DNA from: Diphasiastrum complanatum
Lineage: Eukaryota > Streptophyta > Lycopodiopsida > Lycopodiales > Lycopodiaceae
Assembly (NCBI GenBank): GCA_029204225.1
Contig: CM055103.1
Coordinates: forward strand, 55,373,592-55,437,591
Direction: 5' to 3'
DNA length: 64,000 nt
The notes under the pieces were generated by a model. That model had not been told where the DNA came from. It did not search any database and was given only the letters and a program-made list of their open reading frames with translations. Below, in pieces: positions 1 to 12,470 of this stretch (positions are counted from its first letter, which is position 1; each line of letters starts with the position of its first letter). A program made the translations under genes and the position numbers.

Positions 1-1973
1 TTGAATATATCAAACTTAAACCATCAAGAAGGTCAAGAATGGGTCTCATATCCCCTACTACATCTGCTAGTGACCAAAACAGGATGCATCCTAACTAACA
101 AGTTGGTATTGTTGCTAGCTCTCACTATTGTCTCTCAATTGAAATGCTATTTGCAAAGTTTATGTTCTCTTGATGGTCACACCCACTACTTCAGACAAAA
201 GTGGTTTGTTGTGGCTTTGTATTCAGGGACTCTGAAGGATGTAGAGGAACCACAGCAATCCATCCCGAACTAAGTGACGAAACTCCACTTCGGTGACAAT
301 ATTGTAGGGCACTACAACATTTAGAACATTTTCAACCCTAATATCCAGGCTTCTTCAAAGCAAAATAATAAAAAATCATGGGAGAGAAACTAACTTTCGT
401 CTCCCACTCGGACCTTCTAGGAAACTACTCAGCTTGACACTATAAGAACATATAGTTTCGAGGCTTTTTCTTTACAACACCGTGAAGAGTTCTTTCTTCT
501 TACATGCTGAAAGTGCACCCTACGAGTTCACGGATCAACAAAGTGTCATCATAACGGTAAAGTTTTTCTTCCTCTTACATTTCTATCTCAGCGCTCTACT
601 CTCATAATGATAGTTCTTTAATAGCCCCTAGCTATTGATGATGCTTGCTCATCACACAAAAGCATGCATGATGTTTTTATGGTAGTGGGTCCCCAGCGGT
701 GGACATTACTAAATGCCTTTGCTTACTAAAATGCAAGCACATCCTACCCAAAGGGTAGCGATGGAGGCTTCTTTCCTACTACATCTCTGAAAAAACATTT
801 TGATGGCCACGCTGACATACTGCGCGGCCATCAAAATGTTTTAGGCCAAAAATTCCAAATTTGGCCTAAAACTAGCTAGGAAATGTTGACAGTTTTCATA
901 GGGGTCCTCTGGTTATGGACTAGTTTGCTCAAAGGGGCATCGAGATGGTTCAAATTTGTTCATGCAAATAATGGAATCAAAAGAAATAGAGATTTAGTGC
1001 GCCAATTTGCAGACTTGTATTTCTTTTTCTGTAAGATAAGTCATCATAATTCAAGGTTGATAGGAATAGGTGCAAGGAAATTAACAGAAGGAAGACTCCA
1101 GAGTTTCTAAGAGTGGATTTGTACTCAATTGACTCTAGCAGGAACAAAAGGGACTTGGCAACTTTTGGATTGACAGAAAATCAAAGGAGGAAAGGTCACC
1201 AATATCACAAATATCTTGAGAGAAGATCTCAAGGTGAGAGGCATTGTCTTCATTTTTCATAAGGTTTCCATTTATAGTGATATTTGGATGTTTGATCAAG
1301 TTCTGACATGATTATGGATTGCATTGTTGATCAAATCTTACTAACCTTTGTTTTGTGAGTTGAACTTGTGGATTAAAAGCATATTTCAAGTCTGTTGAAG
1401 ATCACATAGGCTTGAGAAGAAGCTATTTTTGATCAGATCATCACATCTAATCATTTGTTGATTGTGAGGCTTGTCCATATTCAATACTAACAATGTTCTT
1501 TTCATTCTATTGTTGACAATCTCCATTTTTTTGGATGAACACTCTCCTTAAGTGGATGAACTTTCTCCTTAAGTGGATGACAAATGCTCTTTTGACTGAG
1601 TTTGTAATTCTCCTAAAGGCCTAAGAAAAGCTCCCATTTGGATGAAAAATTTGCATTTGGGTGAATATATTGTAAGCTCCATTGTGAAGAGCATATTGTA
1701 AAGATTGTCATCAATTTTGGCATAAATTTTGATGTACTTTGTTGAGCATGTAAGTAAATCTCCTTATGTTATTTGATTGGAGCATTTGCTGGAAGGTTTT
1801 AACCATGATGAAAATGTGTTTTTTAGGTTATTAACAGGTTGAGGAACATTTTTGTCTAAAGATATTCCAGGAAGCTAAAGTATCTTTCTTGTATTCTTTT
1901 GGCCAGAAGTGGGCTTTAATTTGTTTTTTTAAAGCTATGCATGTAGATGCAGGTTCGTGATTTGATTTCATAG
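1..1973. repeat. Repeat Y, copy 1 (truncated at window start)
   Basis: Positions 1-1973 align base by base to 43238-45208 with scattered single-base changes and small indels; I judge identity well above 95%. The right edge is sharp: both copies share ...GATTTCATAG and then diverge completely. A third, shorter and more diverged copy of the part near 375-825 lies at 7216-7668. No ORF in it resembles a known protein; its open frames are short. It is probably a non-autonomous mobile element or part of one, but the termini are not those of a class I can name. Confidence 0.8.
792..871. repeat. Two adjacent perfect inverted repeats inside repeat Y
   Basis: The first hairpin has 17-bp arms, AAAACATTTTGATGGCC at 792-808 and its exact complement at 826-842, with a 17-nt loop. 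The second has 12-bp arms, TTTTAGGCCAAA at 839-850 and its complement at 860-871. Both are unchanged in the 43-45 kb copy; the 7.2-kb copy diverges within the first arm. Confidence 0.85.
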
Positions 1974-4070
1974 TTGCCCACCATAGTAATGCATAGTTAT
2001 CTAGATGTAACGTTGTATATCGAATCTGGAATGATTAGAGTATCTACTTTTCCTCAAAGAAATTATCAAGATTTCAAATCCAAGCAAGCAAACTCTTTAC
2101 ATTGCTAGCATCTCCATGAAACTTAGAAACTTGTGATTAGAGAAATGCCATTCTCCAAAAAGAAAGATAGAAGCTCGCATTTGCAAAGTGTTGTCTCTAA
2201 AATAAAAAGCAAGTTGGAGATCCAATTCTCAAGGATCTCCTAAATGGAGTCTATTAGCTCTAGTATTAAAGAGATATTGGAGAGAAAAAAGAAATTCGAG
2301 CAGAAGGGAAGTCTATTCGAACGCAAACATACAAAGTCCTGTGTATTGGAATTTGTTTCAAGAATGAACACACAAGGCCTTCACAACAATTTCACAAAGA
2401 AAGAAAAATAGTAGACCTTGGCTCTAATACCAAAACTATGAACTCAAAGTGAAGGACTCCTAAATTCTAAAGTCCTGACCTAAACATTGTGTCTTAAAAA
2501 AAGAAACACTGATGAAAAAATTCGATAAAAACTCAAAGCTTAACAAAGTAATTTCATCATTGACTTGCTAAGGGATCAAGATGGGGACCCCCCTCCCCCC
2601 CCCCCTTCAAAGAATTTTCTTTAAATTATGCAAGACAAACGGCCCAAGGCCAAATACATATATAGTGGTTTGGGTAAATGGATTCTTGAATCTTTACATT
2701 ATTCAGATGTTAACAAATTTTGAATCTTAAAGAATGTTATTAAAATGAAAGTGGTTTCTTATGACATGCAAATGCTTAATGATCAAGAGTGGAGCATGCA
2801 TAGTCATTAGGTGTGATGCCACGAAAATGTTAAATATTGAATATCAACATAAATATGGCATGATATACTCAAAAATGAATATATGAGCTGGATAAGTATA
2901 AATCATGAAGAGGCCTAAGTCATTTTTCGGGAATATATCTCCTAAGTACTTGCTTGTAATTAAGGACAAGACCTTTTAAAGGAAAAGACATTGTCTTGGA
3001 CAACCTTTACTAGGTTGTCCATACGAAACGACTAGATATGAAAAGACATGATAAACTAGAGTAACTTTGACTCATAGTTAAGTATACCTCCTATGGTATA
3101 GGTGAACGTATTTTCAGTCTAATCGTTAACTAGACCCTTTCGCGGGAGCGACGCACCCGTTGTTTTAGAGGTGTGTTTGTTCGCCCCATAGAACATATAT
3201 TGATCTCACACTTCAGTCTCGATCATCGAGAGAGAAGAGTTTATGCTTATGTAAGAGATTGAAGAAGTGAATAGAGTTCTGTGAGTTATTCTCTCTTATC
3301 TATGTTCTCCGCACTGCTGAGTGTGAGTGATCTGGAGTCTGCTAACAATCTCTAACGCATTTCATGAATTTCTCTCTGATCAGACAGACGCTCTAGTGCA
3401 TTACAGTCATTTGTTGTGGTTTTCGTAAAACATGCTCTAAAGAACTGTCTTTAAACCATCCTATTCATCTGTCGCGAATACTTTCTTTTCAGCACTCGAA
3501 TAACGATTATGTTTGGTACAGTCTAGCACGATCATTGAATAAAGCTATATGTATACATATGAGATGACAGTCCCTGTCTGAAGAATTAAGTCTTTGATCT
3601 GTCTTCCTGATTGGCATGACATAAGTTTCTAACGTATTCTAAAACTCTTGGTGTTCTTTAACCATTAAGTTGGACTTTAGTTGTCGAGGACTTCTGAGAA
3701 ACAAACAGTTTGTGAACGCGATTAATTAATTGTCTGCACAGTCGTGAATACATCGAACAATTCTCGATTCTCTGTTGACACCTTAATCAGCCAGAGTGTA
3801 GTACCGCTGTACTACTCTGATAACATCTCACATGTAGAACGCGCTTCATCTAATTCGATAGAGGCCAGATTGTTGTTCTGAATTTATTAACACTACTCAT
3901 CCCAAACATAAGTAATACTAGTTACTTTTTAATGTTTGTCGACAACCAGAATAACACTCGAAACCACTTGCCATAATTGTACCGAAAATATAACTTTCTA
4001 ACGTTGTCCTCTAGGGAACGACATTACTTACTATAAAATCTATATTAACTCTGTTGGTATAGTACGACAT
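1974..4070. other. No gene recognised; weak primer-binding-like site
   Basis: No convincing ORF. A C-run lies at about 2587-2606. On the minus strand 2421-2432 reads TGGTATTAGAGC, one base from the initiator-methionine primer site used by many plant LTR elements. A degraded minus-strand LTR could therefore lie to its right, but no second copy was found to prove it. Confidence 0.3.
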
Positions 4071-4348
4071 TAGGCATTGGATGGCATGACATGCAAGAGT
4101 CAAGTCTGACATTCATGGACATAAGGCAATGGATGGTGTGACATGCAAGTTTCAAATCAGACATGCATGGACATTAGACAAGGAATGATATGACATGCAA
4201 GCTTCAAATTTGACATGCATGGACATTAGGCAAGGAATGATATGACATGCAAGCTTCAAATTTGACATGCATGGCCATTAGGCTATGGATGGTGTGACAT
4301 GCAAGTTTTAAATCAAACATGCATGGACATTGGGCAAGGAATGGTATG
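4071..4348. repeat. 52-bp minisatellite, five full units plus a partial
   Basis: Five units of exactly 52 bp start at 4071, 4123, 4175, 4227 and 4279, and an 18-bp partial starts at 4331. The unit contains the core GACATGCAAG and ends ACATGCATGGACAT. Units differ by point changes only and none has an indel. A (GA)n run follows at about 4363-4382. Confidence 0.93.
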
Positions 4349-4383
4349 TAAGTTTTAGAGATGAGAGAGAGAGAGAGAGAGAT

Positions 4384-5454
4384 GAAAGAGGTAAAAGAAA
4401 GTGAGTGTGAGTGTGTGGTTCCAAAAGGGTTCCAATCCAAGCTTGGTAGATCCTCCTTATGCCATAGCTCCAAGCTTCCTTCCAAGCACCTACACACATA
4501 GAAACAAGAACAAGAGGCAAAGTAAAAATGAAAAGGAGATGAATAATAAGGGAGAGGGGCAAGTTACCCCTTTTATAGGGAAGGGGTAGGCTTGAGAAAG
4601 TGGGTGATGTGTCCAAAACAAGTGTGAGAGTTGTTAGGGAGACTCTAGGAGAAGTAGAGTGAGAGGGTGAGGTGTATAAGTGTGAGAGGGGGTTTTTATC
4701 AATTGTTAATGCAAAAGGGAAAGAGTAGGAGGGCCCATTTCCTTAGGTGTCATATGGTTTATAAGCCATGTGGCAAAGTATGTAAGTTACATATTGATAA
4801 GTATGGAAGGTAGGTAGCTTAACACTTAATGTTAGCCACTTTCAAGTTGTATTTTCTTGTTTTACAACATTGAGATTCCCCCAAGTGTATTCATTAGATG
4901 GGAAAGGCTTTGTATATGTCCATCTTATCTTTGCATAATTTTCATCAATTCCTAGGCCATTTTTTCTAGGGGTTGCCCATCCCCAATCATAGTGAGTGTG
5001 ACACAAAGGGTGATCAGTCCTTTGGTTTCTTCTCCAATTTTTCAAAAAAATTGAGCCTTCTTAATAGAACTTTAGAAAAAGCCTTCTTTTGGTACTATCT
5101 TTAAGCTTTAAGAAGCTTCTTCAGTTCATTCTTCAGACACTCCTTTAAGTACATGCACATACCCTTAAAGTAGAAGGTTAGGTGTCATAACATACCATTT
5201 AAATGGTTCATCATTAGATTCTACTTGTAGAATTTGCACATCAAACTATTAGCATTGATCTACAGTTTTCATTTCTAGTATTCAGGTACTGATACCTACA
5301 CAAACATTTCATCAATTGGAGTACCAAGCTCTAATGTTCAAATATGTTTCATACAAAAATAATGGAAGATAGGATAGCCTTTATTCCGTTGTCATATTTG
5401 TCTGTACAATCTACAAAACTACAAAAAAATAACATGCTACTTCTTGTAGAAATG
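4384..5454. other. No gene recognised
   Basis: AT-rich sequence with short unrelated ORFs on both strands. None shows a recognisable domain or a long continuous frame. Nothing further is supported. Confidence 0.5.
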
Positions 5455-6862
5455 TCGCATTGAGTTATATTAGAAAGGGTAAATGGCTTCATGGAATTAC
5501 TAAAACTCTTTCTAAGAATAGGATTGCCAAGGACGAACTGCAATGGCTTACCAACTTTCTATACATTAATGGTATAGATAAATCACAACATAACCCATTT
5601 TTTATGTGTAAATTCTTTGCACGAAAATTGGCCATAAAAAGACTCACCAGTCTATATTTCACTCTGTTTCCCAATAATCATTCTAAGTACTCTGTCGAGG
5701 ATTCCTTGTCACACATTAAAGACATTACTACTAAATCTTTACCAGAAATCTTCTTGGGAAAACAATTCTCTACCGTACCTTCTCTACAGCTTTAAAGCCC
5801 ACAAAGTTTCATTTAGATGAATTACCGATGCTCATGATTGTCGTTTTACCAAGCTTGCCAAATTTCTTATAGGAGCTCTTGGTATGTTGTCACCATTCCT
5901 CATGGAAGGTGCAGGCCTTAAGGCGAATACATACAAGAGTATCCTAAGAGCAAATACAGTTTCACACTGGCAATGTGAGTCATCTATGGATTTCTATCTA
6001 AATCTACCATCTTTGATTACCAATATAATGGTTGCACATTCCATACATGATCTTATTTATTATAAATGGAATCACATACCTGAAGTTTTCAAATGGTCAT
6101 GGGCTAAAAAAAACAATCACAAGAATGGCACACTCTTGATATAGATCTACTATATCAATGGAATGATCTCCTGATTGATAATTGTATTGTCAAACTAGGG
6201 AACAAAACCTGAAGACAAGTACGTGGTATTCCTATGAGTTTTTCTTGTTCACCTACTTGGTGTAATTGGTATTTATCCTCCTTTGAAGCACAATTTATTA
6301 ACAAACTTGCTAAACTGGGCCACACCTCTTTCATGAATATCTTTCGACACTCATTCATATACGGTTATGATATTTGCTTCATCAATAATACTAGTATCAA
6401 GCTCTTTATGGATAAAACATAGACGAGAACTCTTGAAAACCCATTTTGGATCTATCCCTTGGACTTTCTAGAAATAGAAAGAAAAACATTTGAAGGTAAG
6501 AAGGCCAACTTTCTAGATATATCTATTGCCTTTGATCAAAACTCTGGCCTTGTATGCCTCTCAAAATTTGATAAAAGAAGAGAACTACCCTTCTGTATTT
6601 ACAATATATACATCTGGCTTCAAATAGACCGATCTATAATTCATATAAGGTTATTGTTTTACAGGTCATTGTCACAATGTACTATTGTAACAAACAAGAG
6701 ATGTTTATTAAAGAAGCTAGAATTTTGGTTGACGCTTTTCAAAAAAATGGATTTATGAGAGAAAAACTTTGTCTTATCATCAAAAATTTACTTATCTCTG
6801 AGTCCTTTCCAGGTTTGTCTTACTCTTTACCACATGATATTGATTGTCTTCTGGTGGGCAGT
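5455..6862 (+). pseudogene. Decayed reverse transcriptase, probably Penelope-like element (PLE)
   Basis: The coding signal runs through several frames with stops and shifts. Near 6213-6290 it reads RQVRGIPM then SCSPTWCNWYLSSFEAQF, which fits the PLE palm motif of the form GIPMG-x-SP-x-N-YL-x-YE. The YxDD box near 6360-6371 reads YGYD followed by ICFINN, so the first catalytic aspartate is lost. Then come NFLDI near 6507, YIHLASNRP near 6600-6629, and FIKEARILVDAFQKNGF near 6700-6750, matching in order the FLDL, Y-H-SN-P and C-terminal helix blocks of PLE reverse transcriptases. Upstream pieces (5460-5795, 5884-6144) would be the N-terminal and finger regions. No GIY-YIG endonuclease was recognised downstream. 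The family call rests on remembered motifs; another non-LTR reverse transcriptase is the alternative. Confidence 0.6.
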
Positions 6863-6927
6863 TAGCTATCCCTTATGGGGAGCTAACTGCCCCTGAAGGG
6901 ATTCACTAACTGCGGGTTGGTTGGTGG

Positions 6928-7041
<114 letters not shown>

Positions 7042-7215
7042 GGAAGCTCCTTCGTTCAGTTTTACCCTGCTTCGCTACCAAACAAGTGCCTCTCCAAATA
7101 TACAAGGTCCTTTAACATTCTACACTTGCATATGAAGGAGTTTTTTATTCTTAACTAAGTGGTTTTCCTACTTAAAATTCAAAAACATTTTATAAGACTT
7201 TTTAATGTTTAGATC

Positions 7216-7668
7216 CTAAATTGGAGGGAAATCAACTTTTCGTCTCCCACTCGGACCTTCTAGGAAACTACTCAGCTTGACACTATAAGAACATATAGTT
7301 TCGAGGCTTTTTCTTTACAACACCGTGAAGAGTTCTTTCTCCTCTTACATGCTAAAAGTGCACCCTACCAGTTCACGGATCAACAAAGTGTCATCATAAC
7401 GGTAAGCCTTTTTCTTCTTCTTACATTGCTATCTCAGCGCTCTACTCTCATAACAATAGTTCTTTAATAGCCCTTAGCTATCGATGATGCTTGCTCATCA
7501 CACAAAAGCATGAATGAGTTTTTATGGTAGCAGTCCAGTGATGGACATACTAAGTGCCTTTGCTTAATAAAATGCAAGCACATCCTACCCAAAAGGTAGC
7601 GATGGAGGCTTCTTTCCTACATACATTTATGAAAAAACGTTCTGATGGCAGCACTGACATACTAGCCA
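7216..7668. repeat. Partial, diverged third copy of repeat Y
   Basis: It starts near ...AACTTTTCGTCTCCCACT and ends near GAAAAAACGTTCTGATGGC. It aligns to about 375-825 of copy 1, with substitutions and small deletions. Homology stops inside the 17-bp inverted repeat of the other copies. Confidence 0.8.
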
Positions 7669-8440
7669 CATGTATGTCTACGTATATCGTTTTTTACCTC
7701 TGAAATCTAGCGTAGGGATGGCCCTATCGCTTGCAGATTTGTGGCTACAATTTTTTGTACTACATGGCACATCTGTCTAGCAATGTGGACATCTTACTTT
7801 CTCTTTCATTCTTTGTGAATTTATCAAGTGAATCTTATCCATGAAACCCAGCAATGGGCAGATTGCCTCATCAACCAATTTTTTTTTTAAATCACACCTA
7901 CTGTCCACCGACCCTGCTGGTAGATCATTCATTACCTTTACTCGAATTCTCTTTTGAAATAGTTTGATTTTAAATCAAACAAGAAAATTTTCACTTGTAA
8001 AATCCAATTTTAAATCTTAATGAAAAGGTAAGAAATTAAAAAATAATAAACGAACTTTCATCATGTGGAGTTTATTGTAAAAAAAGAATTTGGGCTTTCA
8101 TGTAAGATCTTGTTTTGAAATAAATTATTTTTGTTTTGTTTGCCTCAATTGATGTGCCATTGATTGTGGTTTATTCTTCTGATTCTTATTTTCATTTTGC
8201 ATATCAACATTAGTTGCAACCAAAATAGAAAGAAAACAACATGATTGGAAAATCCCTGAGTACAGTGCTAACAAACAAATTAACACCAAGTCTATTAGGC
8301 AAGCAACAATATTCTCAAATCAGATCCAAGATTAGCGAGTCCCTTACGAGTGAAGTCGAGATGTATTAAAGAAGGGTATGCAAAATATCATTGGTATTCC
8401 TTACCATATCAATTGAGCTTATAATTCACAAGTTGGCAAA
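7669..8440. other. No gene recognised
   Basis: AT-rich spacer between the repeat Y fragment and the unassigned coding region. No motif, repeat or long ORF is seen. Confidence 0.5.
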
Positions 8441-9535
8441 TTGTCATATGATTCTAGCAACAACATGTTTGTAGATTTGAATCATTTATTGAGATATATT
8501 ATAAAATTATATAGGATTACAAATGAACATGTTAAAAAGTTGATATTAGTTCTCAAGTTAGATGAATCAGAAGTAGTAAAGGGACAAAAATTGGAAAGGG
8601 TTAGTGTTACACCCATGTGTGGAGCATTTTCCAATACGACAAACTCGGAGGGCTTAAATTTCAATGTGCAATCCGAAAATGAAATATGTTTGATCAAGTG
8701 ATACTAAAAATTCCTTTTATATAATTGATGATTTTATGTTTTGGACAGGTTTTAGAAGAAGACTATGATGTTTTGTTCTGGGTTTTTGGCAAGACAAATT
8801 ATCCAGAGATAAGGATCATATGAACGACATACCAATCCATGTACCTAAAATTGGTGATTTTAATGTGGAATGCCATTTGGATGGAGACTTAAAGACATTG
8901 AAGTGCATATTCAATGTCTCTCATGAAGCAAATTCGAAACGTCTGTGCCAATATTTCACGAAAACTACCAAAGAGATGTCGCAGAGCACGATATTTTCAA
9001 GAAATATAGAAGAACCAAATTGGAAACCAGTGCTACCGATTCCTCTTTAAAATGTTCATATTTCAAAACTTCATGGGGAGGTAAGGATCATAGAAAAGTT
9101 GATATACCTTCATATTTTGTTTTCTTGGAATACTAAGCTAGAGTCATCATCCAAACAGGCAATAGCTCGATTAGAGAAAGTTTTGTCAAAAGCAGGTCTT
9201 CATAAGGGACATGTTAAAATACAAAAGGATGAGAAGCTTTTAGGAAAAATGAGAAACATCCCTTGCAAACCAAGCATAGGAGGAGCCAAAGCTCATCATT
9301 TCTTATCAAATTATTTTGGGAAATCCACCAAAATTGAATATTTGGTATGAAGAGATGTTATTGATGCAACTCAAGATTTTGAAGATAAAGGAACAACAAG
9401 GCTTACAAAAGTTGAACTCTGGAGGAAGCTTGACAACATGGTCAAATTACTCCCATTGAAGAAGAATGTAAATACAAATGTGGATTTACAAATATCTACA
9501 TCTCCTCCCCAACTTGCATTTGAATATACACAAAG
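8441..9535 (+). pseudogene. Unassigned broken coding region, several frames
   Basis: I do not recognise the family. Protein-like text continues across frames: LKLDESEVVKGQKLERVSV near 8550-8605; after a possible acceptor at 8748, EEDYDVLFWVFGKTNYPEIR; then FNVECHLDGDLKTLKCIFNV near 8860-8920, HDIFKKYRRTKLETSATDSS near 8975-9050, HISKLHGEVRIIEKL near 9057-9100, and ARLEKVLSKAGLHKGHVKIQ then KPSIGGAKAHHFLSNYFGKS near 9160-9320, and TRLTKVELWRKLDNMVKLLP near 9400-9460. The pieces keep amino-acid composition and spacing expected of a once-open gene of at least 330 codons with two or more frameshifts. It could be a domesticated or mobile-element ORF. No catalytic motif was identified. Confidence 0.45.
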
Positions 9536-9726
9536 CTGATGGAGATTGTCGTTATTGACTTCTCCATAGCAGATGCAAAAGTCCTATGTAGCTCGAATGT
9601 ATCTACAAAGCAAACAATGAGAAACAAACCATTCATTAATCACGTTTTCAAAGAGTCATTGTTAGTTCACAAACCAAAAAACAATAACCAAACTATTATG
9701 AAATGCACAAATGTAATCAATCTATA

Positions 9727-10333
<607 letters not shown>

Positions 10334-10335
10334 GT

Positions 10336-10347
10336 TGGTATCAGAGC
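10336..10347 (+). promoter_or_regulatory. Primer-binding site, initiator tRNA-Met
   Basis: TGGTATCAGAGC is an exact match to the complement of the plant initiator tRNA-Met 3' end, two bases after the LTR CA. Confidence 0.85.
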
Positions 10348-11779
10348 AGCCGACTTCCTTTTGAGGTGCACTAGTTCCCTTATCTGCCTTTGCCTTTGGT
10401 ATTCCTTATGGGATTGTGGCTAGTTGTGTTTAGTAGCCTTAGTTCAAATTTATTTTTTTAAAAAGGTGGAAATTTTGTTGTTAGAATTTAAATCTAGTTG
10501 GGTGATAACTAGTAACTTTCTTAACAATATTACCTTTAAAACTTATAGTACATTAAGTTTTTTGGTTTATTGGTAAAGAGGACTTGGTTTTGCTAAGTTT
10601 CTTTAAAACTAATGGTTTAAAAGAAACTTGTGAATTTTTGCATTTAACTTCAAAGTATGGTACCTTTCCTTTATAAGAGATCAGCTCTTTGATTAAGGTG
10701 AATTGAGAAGGGGAAAAAAATTGAGAAAACTCGGGCCTGTGGTTGTGGACTTCTCTTACTCTGATCTGGGCCCAAAATCCCTCACTTTTATGGCTTTCTA
10801 TTCCCTATCAGACCGTACTATGGTCGTGTCAGACTATTAGTCAGTATGGATTTTGTATGGCACCTTCCTTTCTGAGGCAAGGCTGAGGTGACACTGAGGA
10901 TAGGCAGGTAGTTTGCTTCCTTTTCAAATGAGTTAACTAATAACACAGAGAGGGACTTGGGCCGTACGCAGTCTGTGTTTCGGACTACAGGCCGTGAGTC
11001 ATAATTAAGTAAAAGGGGGGGGAGAGTTACATCCCCCTTTTGTTTTTGCTTATGCTGCTGCGCAGACAGCCCGTTTCCTTTTTCAGGAGTAAAGTTGGGG
11101 AGGGGATATTCGTACCTCCCTCTGTACTATTGTCATTCAGATTTGACATTTGGAGAGAGGGGTGGTGCGATACCCTATGGCGCCCCTTTTGCAATGTTTT
11201 GGAAGCAAGGTTAATGAAATACTTTGGAAGATAAACTCTAAGAGTTAAGTGGAAAACTTGTAAGATTCAACTTGATAAAAGCTTAAATCTATCACTATCA
11301 GTTGAAACCAAGCCAAAACCTTTGGATGTCCTTTCTTGGTCGTACTTTTCTCCTCCTCCTCCTCTATACCTGCAAATCTCCCAAGGTAGGAGACAAGTTG
11401 TAGTACATTTGTGTGGGAGCTTAGAGAAAGGGCCTTAGTCAAATTTCATAACCCCTTGAGTTCCATGGGCCATGTGGCACCTTTTGGTGGCCCCACATGG
11501 TAGAAAAGACCTAGAAGAGACAAATGGGGCCTTTCTTGGGCCCCACTTGTCCTTTTTGCGTGAGGGTGGAGAGGAGCTTTGGGGAGGGGGTAAAGGAAGT
11601 ATGTTCGCTTCCTTTCCCCTCATTCTCCCAAGTTGTTATAGAGTTTTATTGCTCTCAAGTTGCTTGCTCTCAAGTTGGTTACTTCTTGATGCCTTGTGCA
11701 CTAGCTTTTTCCTTTTTGCGATTTTCACACCGTAGCTCTCCATTTTCCCTCTAGTTTTTTTCCATTTACTCCTTTATCC
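10348..11779 (+). other. Retrotransposon leader, no gene
   Basis: The 1.4-kb untranslated leader between primer site and gag. It has a run of A near 10448 and of G near 11018, and short ORFs on both strands without recognisable domains. Confidence 0.5.
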
Positions 11780-12150
11780 ATGGACACCCCTATGGATGAG
11801 ACTAGAGCTCCAAGTTCCGTTGGGACTGATATGGAGAACATGACGCATGCCATTAATTTGCTGCAACAACAAATTGTGGACATGTGTTCAAAGCATGAAC
11901 GGGTGGAGACTGAGATTCGGGCTATGTCCCAGTCTCGACAAGCTCTCCTAAACCCGATGTTTACTTCGGAATTTTTTACCGAGAAAAAAAGGAAAGACAC
12001 AAGATGTGGTGTTAGCCTGGTTAGATCGATGGATGTCGCATTTCAACATGCATGATCTACCTCATAGCTCGCGTATTTCGATGGCCATCATGTTTTTACG
12101 CGGTAAGGCATATTCTTGGTGGTAGGATCTTAAAGACCGATCTAGAGTAT
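11780..12150 (+). pseudogene. Ty3/gypsy gag, truncated and frameshifted
   Basis: The ORF from 11780 starts MDTPMDETRAPSSVGTDM and includes a heptad-like stretch MTHAINLLQQQIVDMCSKHE. The frame shifts near the A-run at about 11985-11995. It then continues as VLAWLDRWMSHFNMHDLPHS, SRISMAIMFLRGKAYSWW, a stop, then DLKDRS. The pattern of W, an L-x-G-x-A-x-x-WW block and surrounding helices is that of the retrotransposon gag capsid domain. The element breaks off soon after, where an LTR fragment of another family begins. Confidence 0.7.
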
Positions 12151-12470
12151 GGCTTTTCAAAGTTATATTAGTCTAAAATCATTTGAAATACCACTTTTAG
12201 AAAGTGAGGAAAAAGTAGGAGATCTCTTTCTCATCCGATTTCATGCTTATACATGAGTTCTCTTGGGTTCATCTATCCATTGGTGCACTATATTGATGAT
12301 ATCTTGCAATCTTGTGTGTAGAGTGCTCATATTTTGTTATATTCAGATCCACACATGTGAAATATATTAGCTTACTATTTTTGTATGGAAAAAAACTTCA
12401 TTTTATCATAAGTTTGATGTTTGATCAGTATCTTATTGAGTTTGCATCTCTTTCATTAAGTAGATGTTGA
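12150..12470 (+). repeat. Copia-type LTR fragment, plus orientation
   Basis: From about TTTCAAAGTTATATTAGTC to the region near 12470 this matches the reverse complement of the LTR at 14208-14846, including CTCTTGGGTTCATCTATCCA and CATTGGTGCACTATA. It has an internal deletion relative to that copy and its ends are unclear. No primer site follows it. Confidence 0.65.

Noticed and set aside
270-480. Possible hammerhead-type ribozyme in repeat Y (CGAAAC with a CAC-TTCG-GTG hairpin; CTGAGTAG with a 6-bp stem and GAAA on the minus strand)
   Set aside because: The core CTGANGA is not present in the right place on either strand and no cleavage triplet fits; the resemblance is partial.
2421-2432. Minus-strand primer-binding-like TGGTATTAGAGC as proof of an LTR element
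   Set aside because: One mismatch, no clear LTR end beside it and no second LTR copy; kept only as a weak note.
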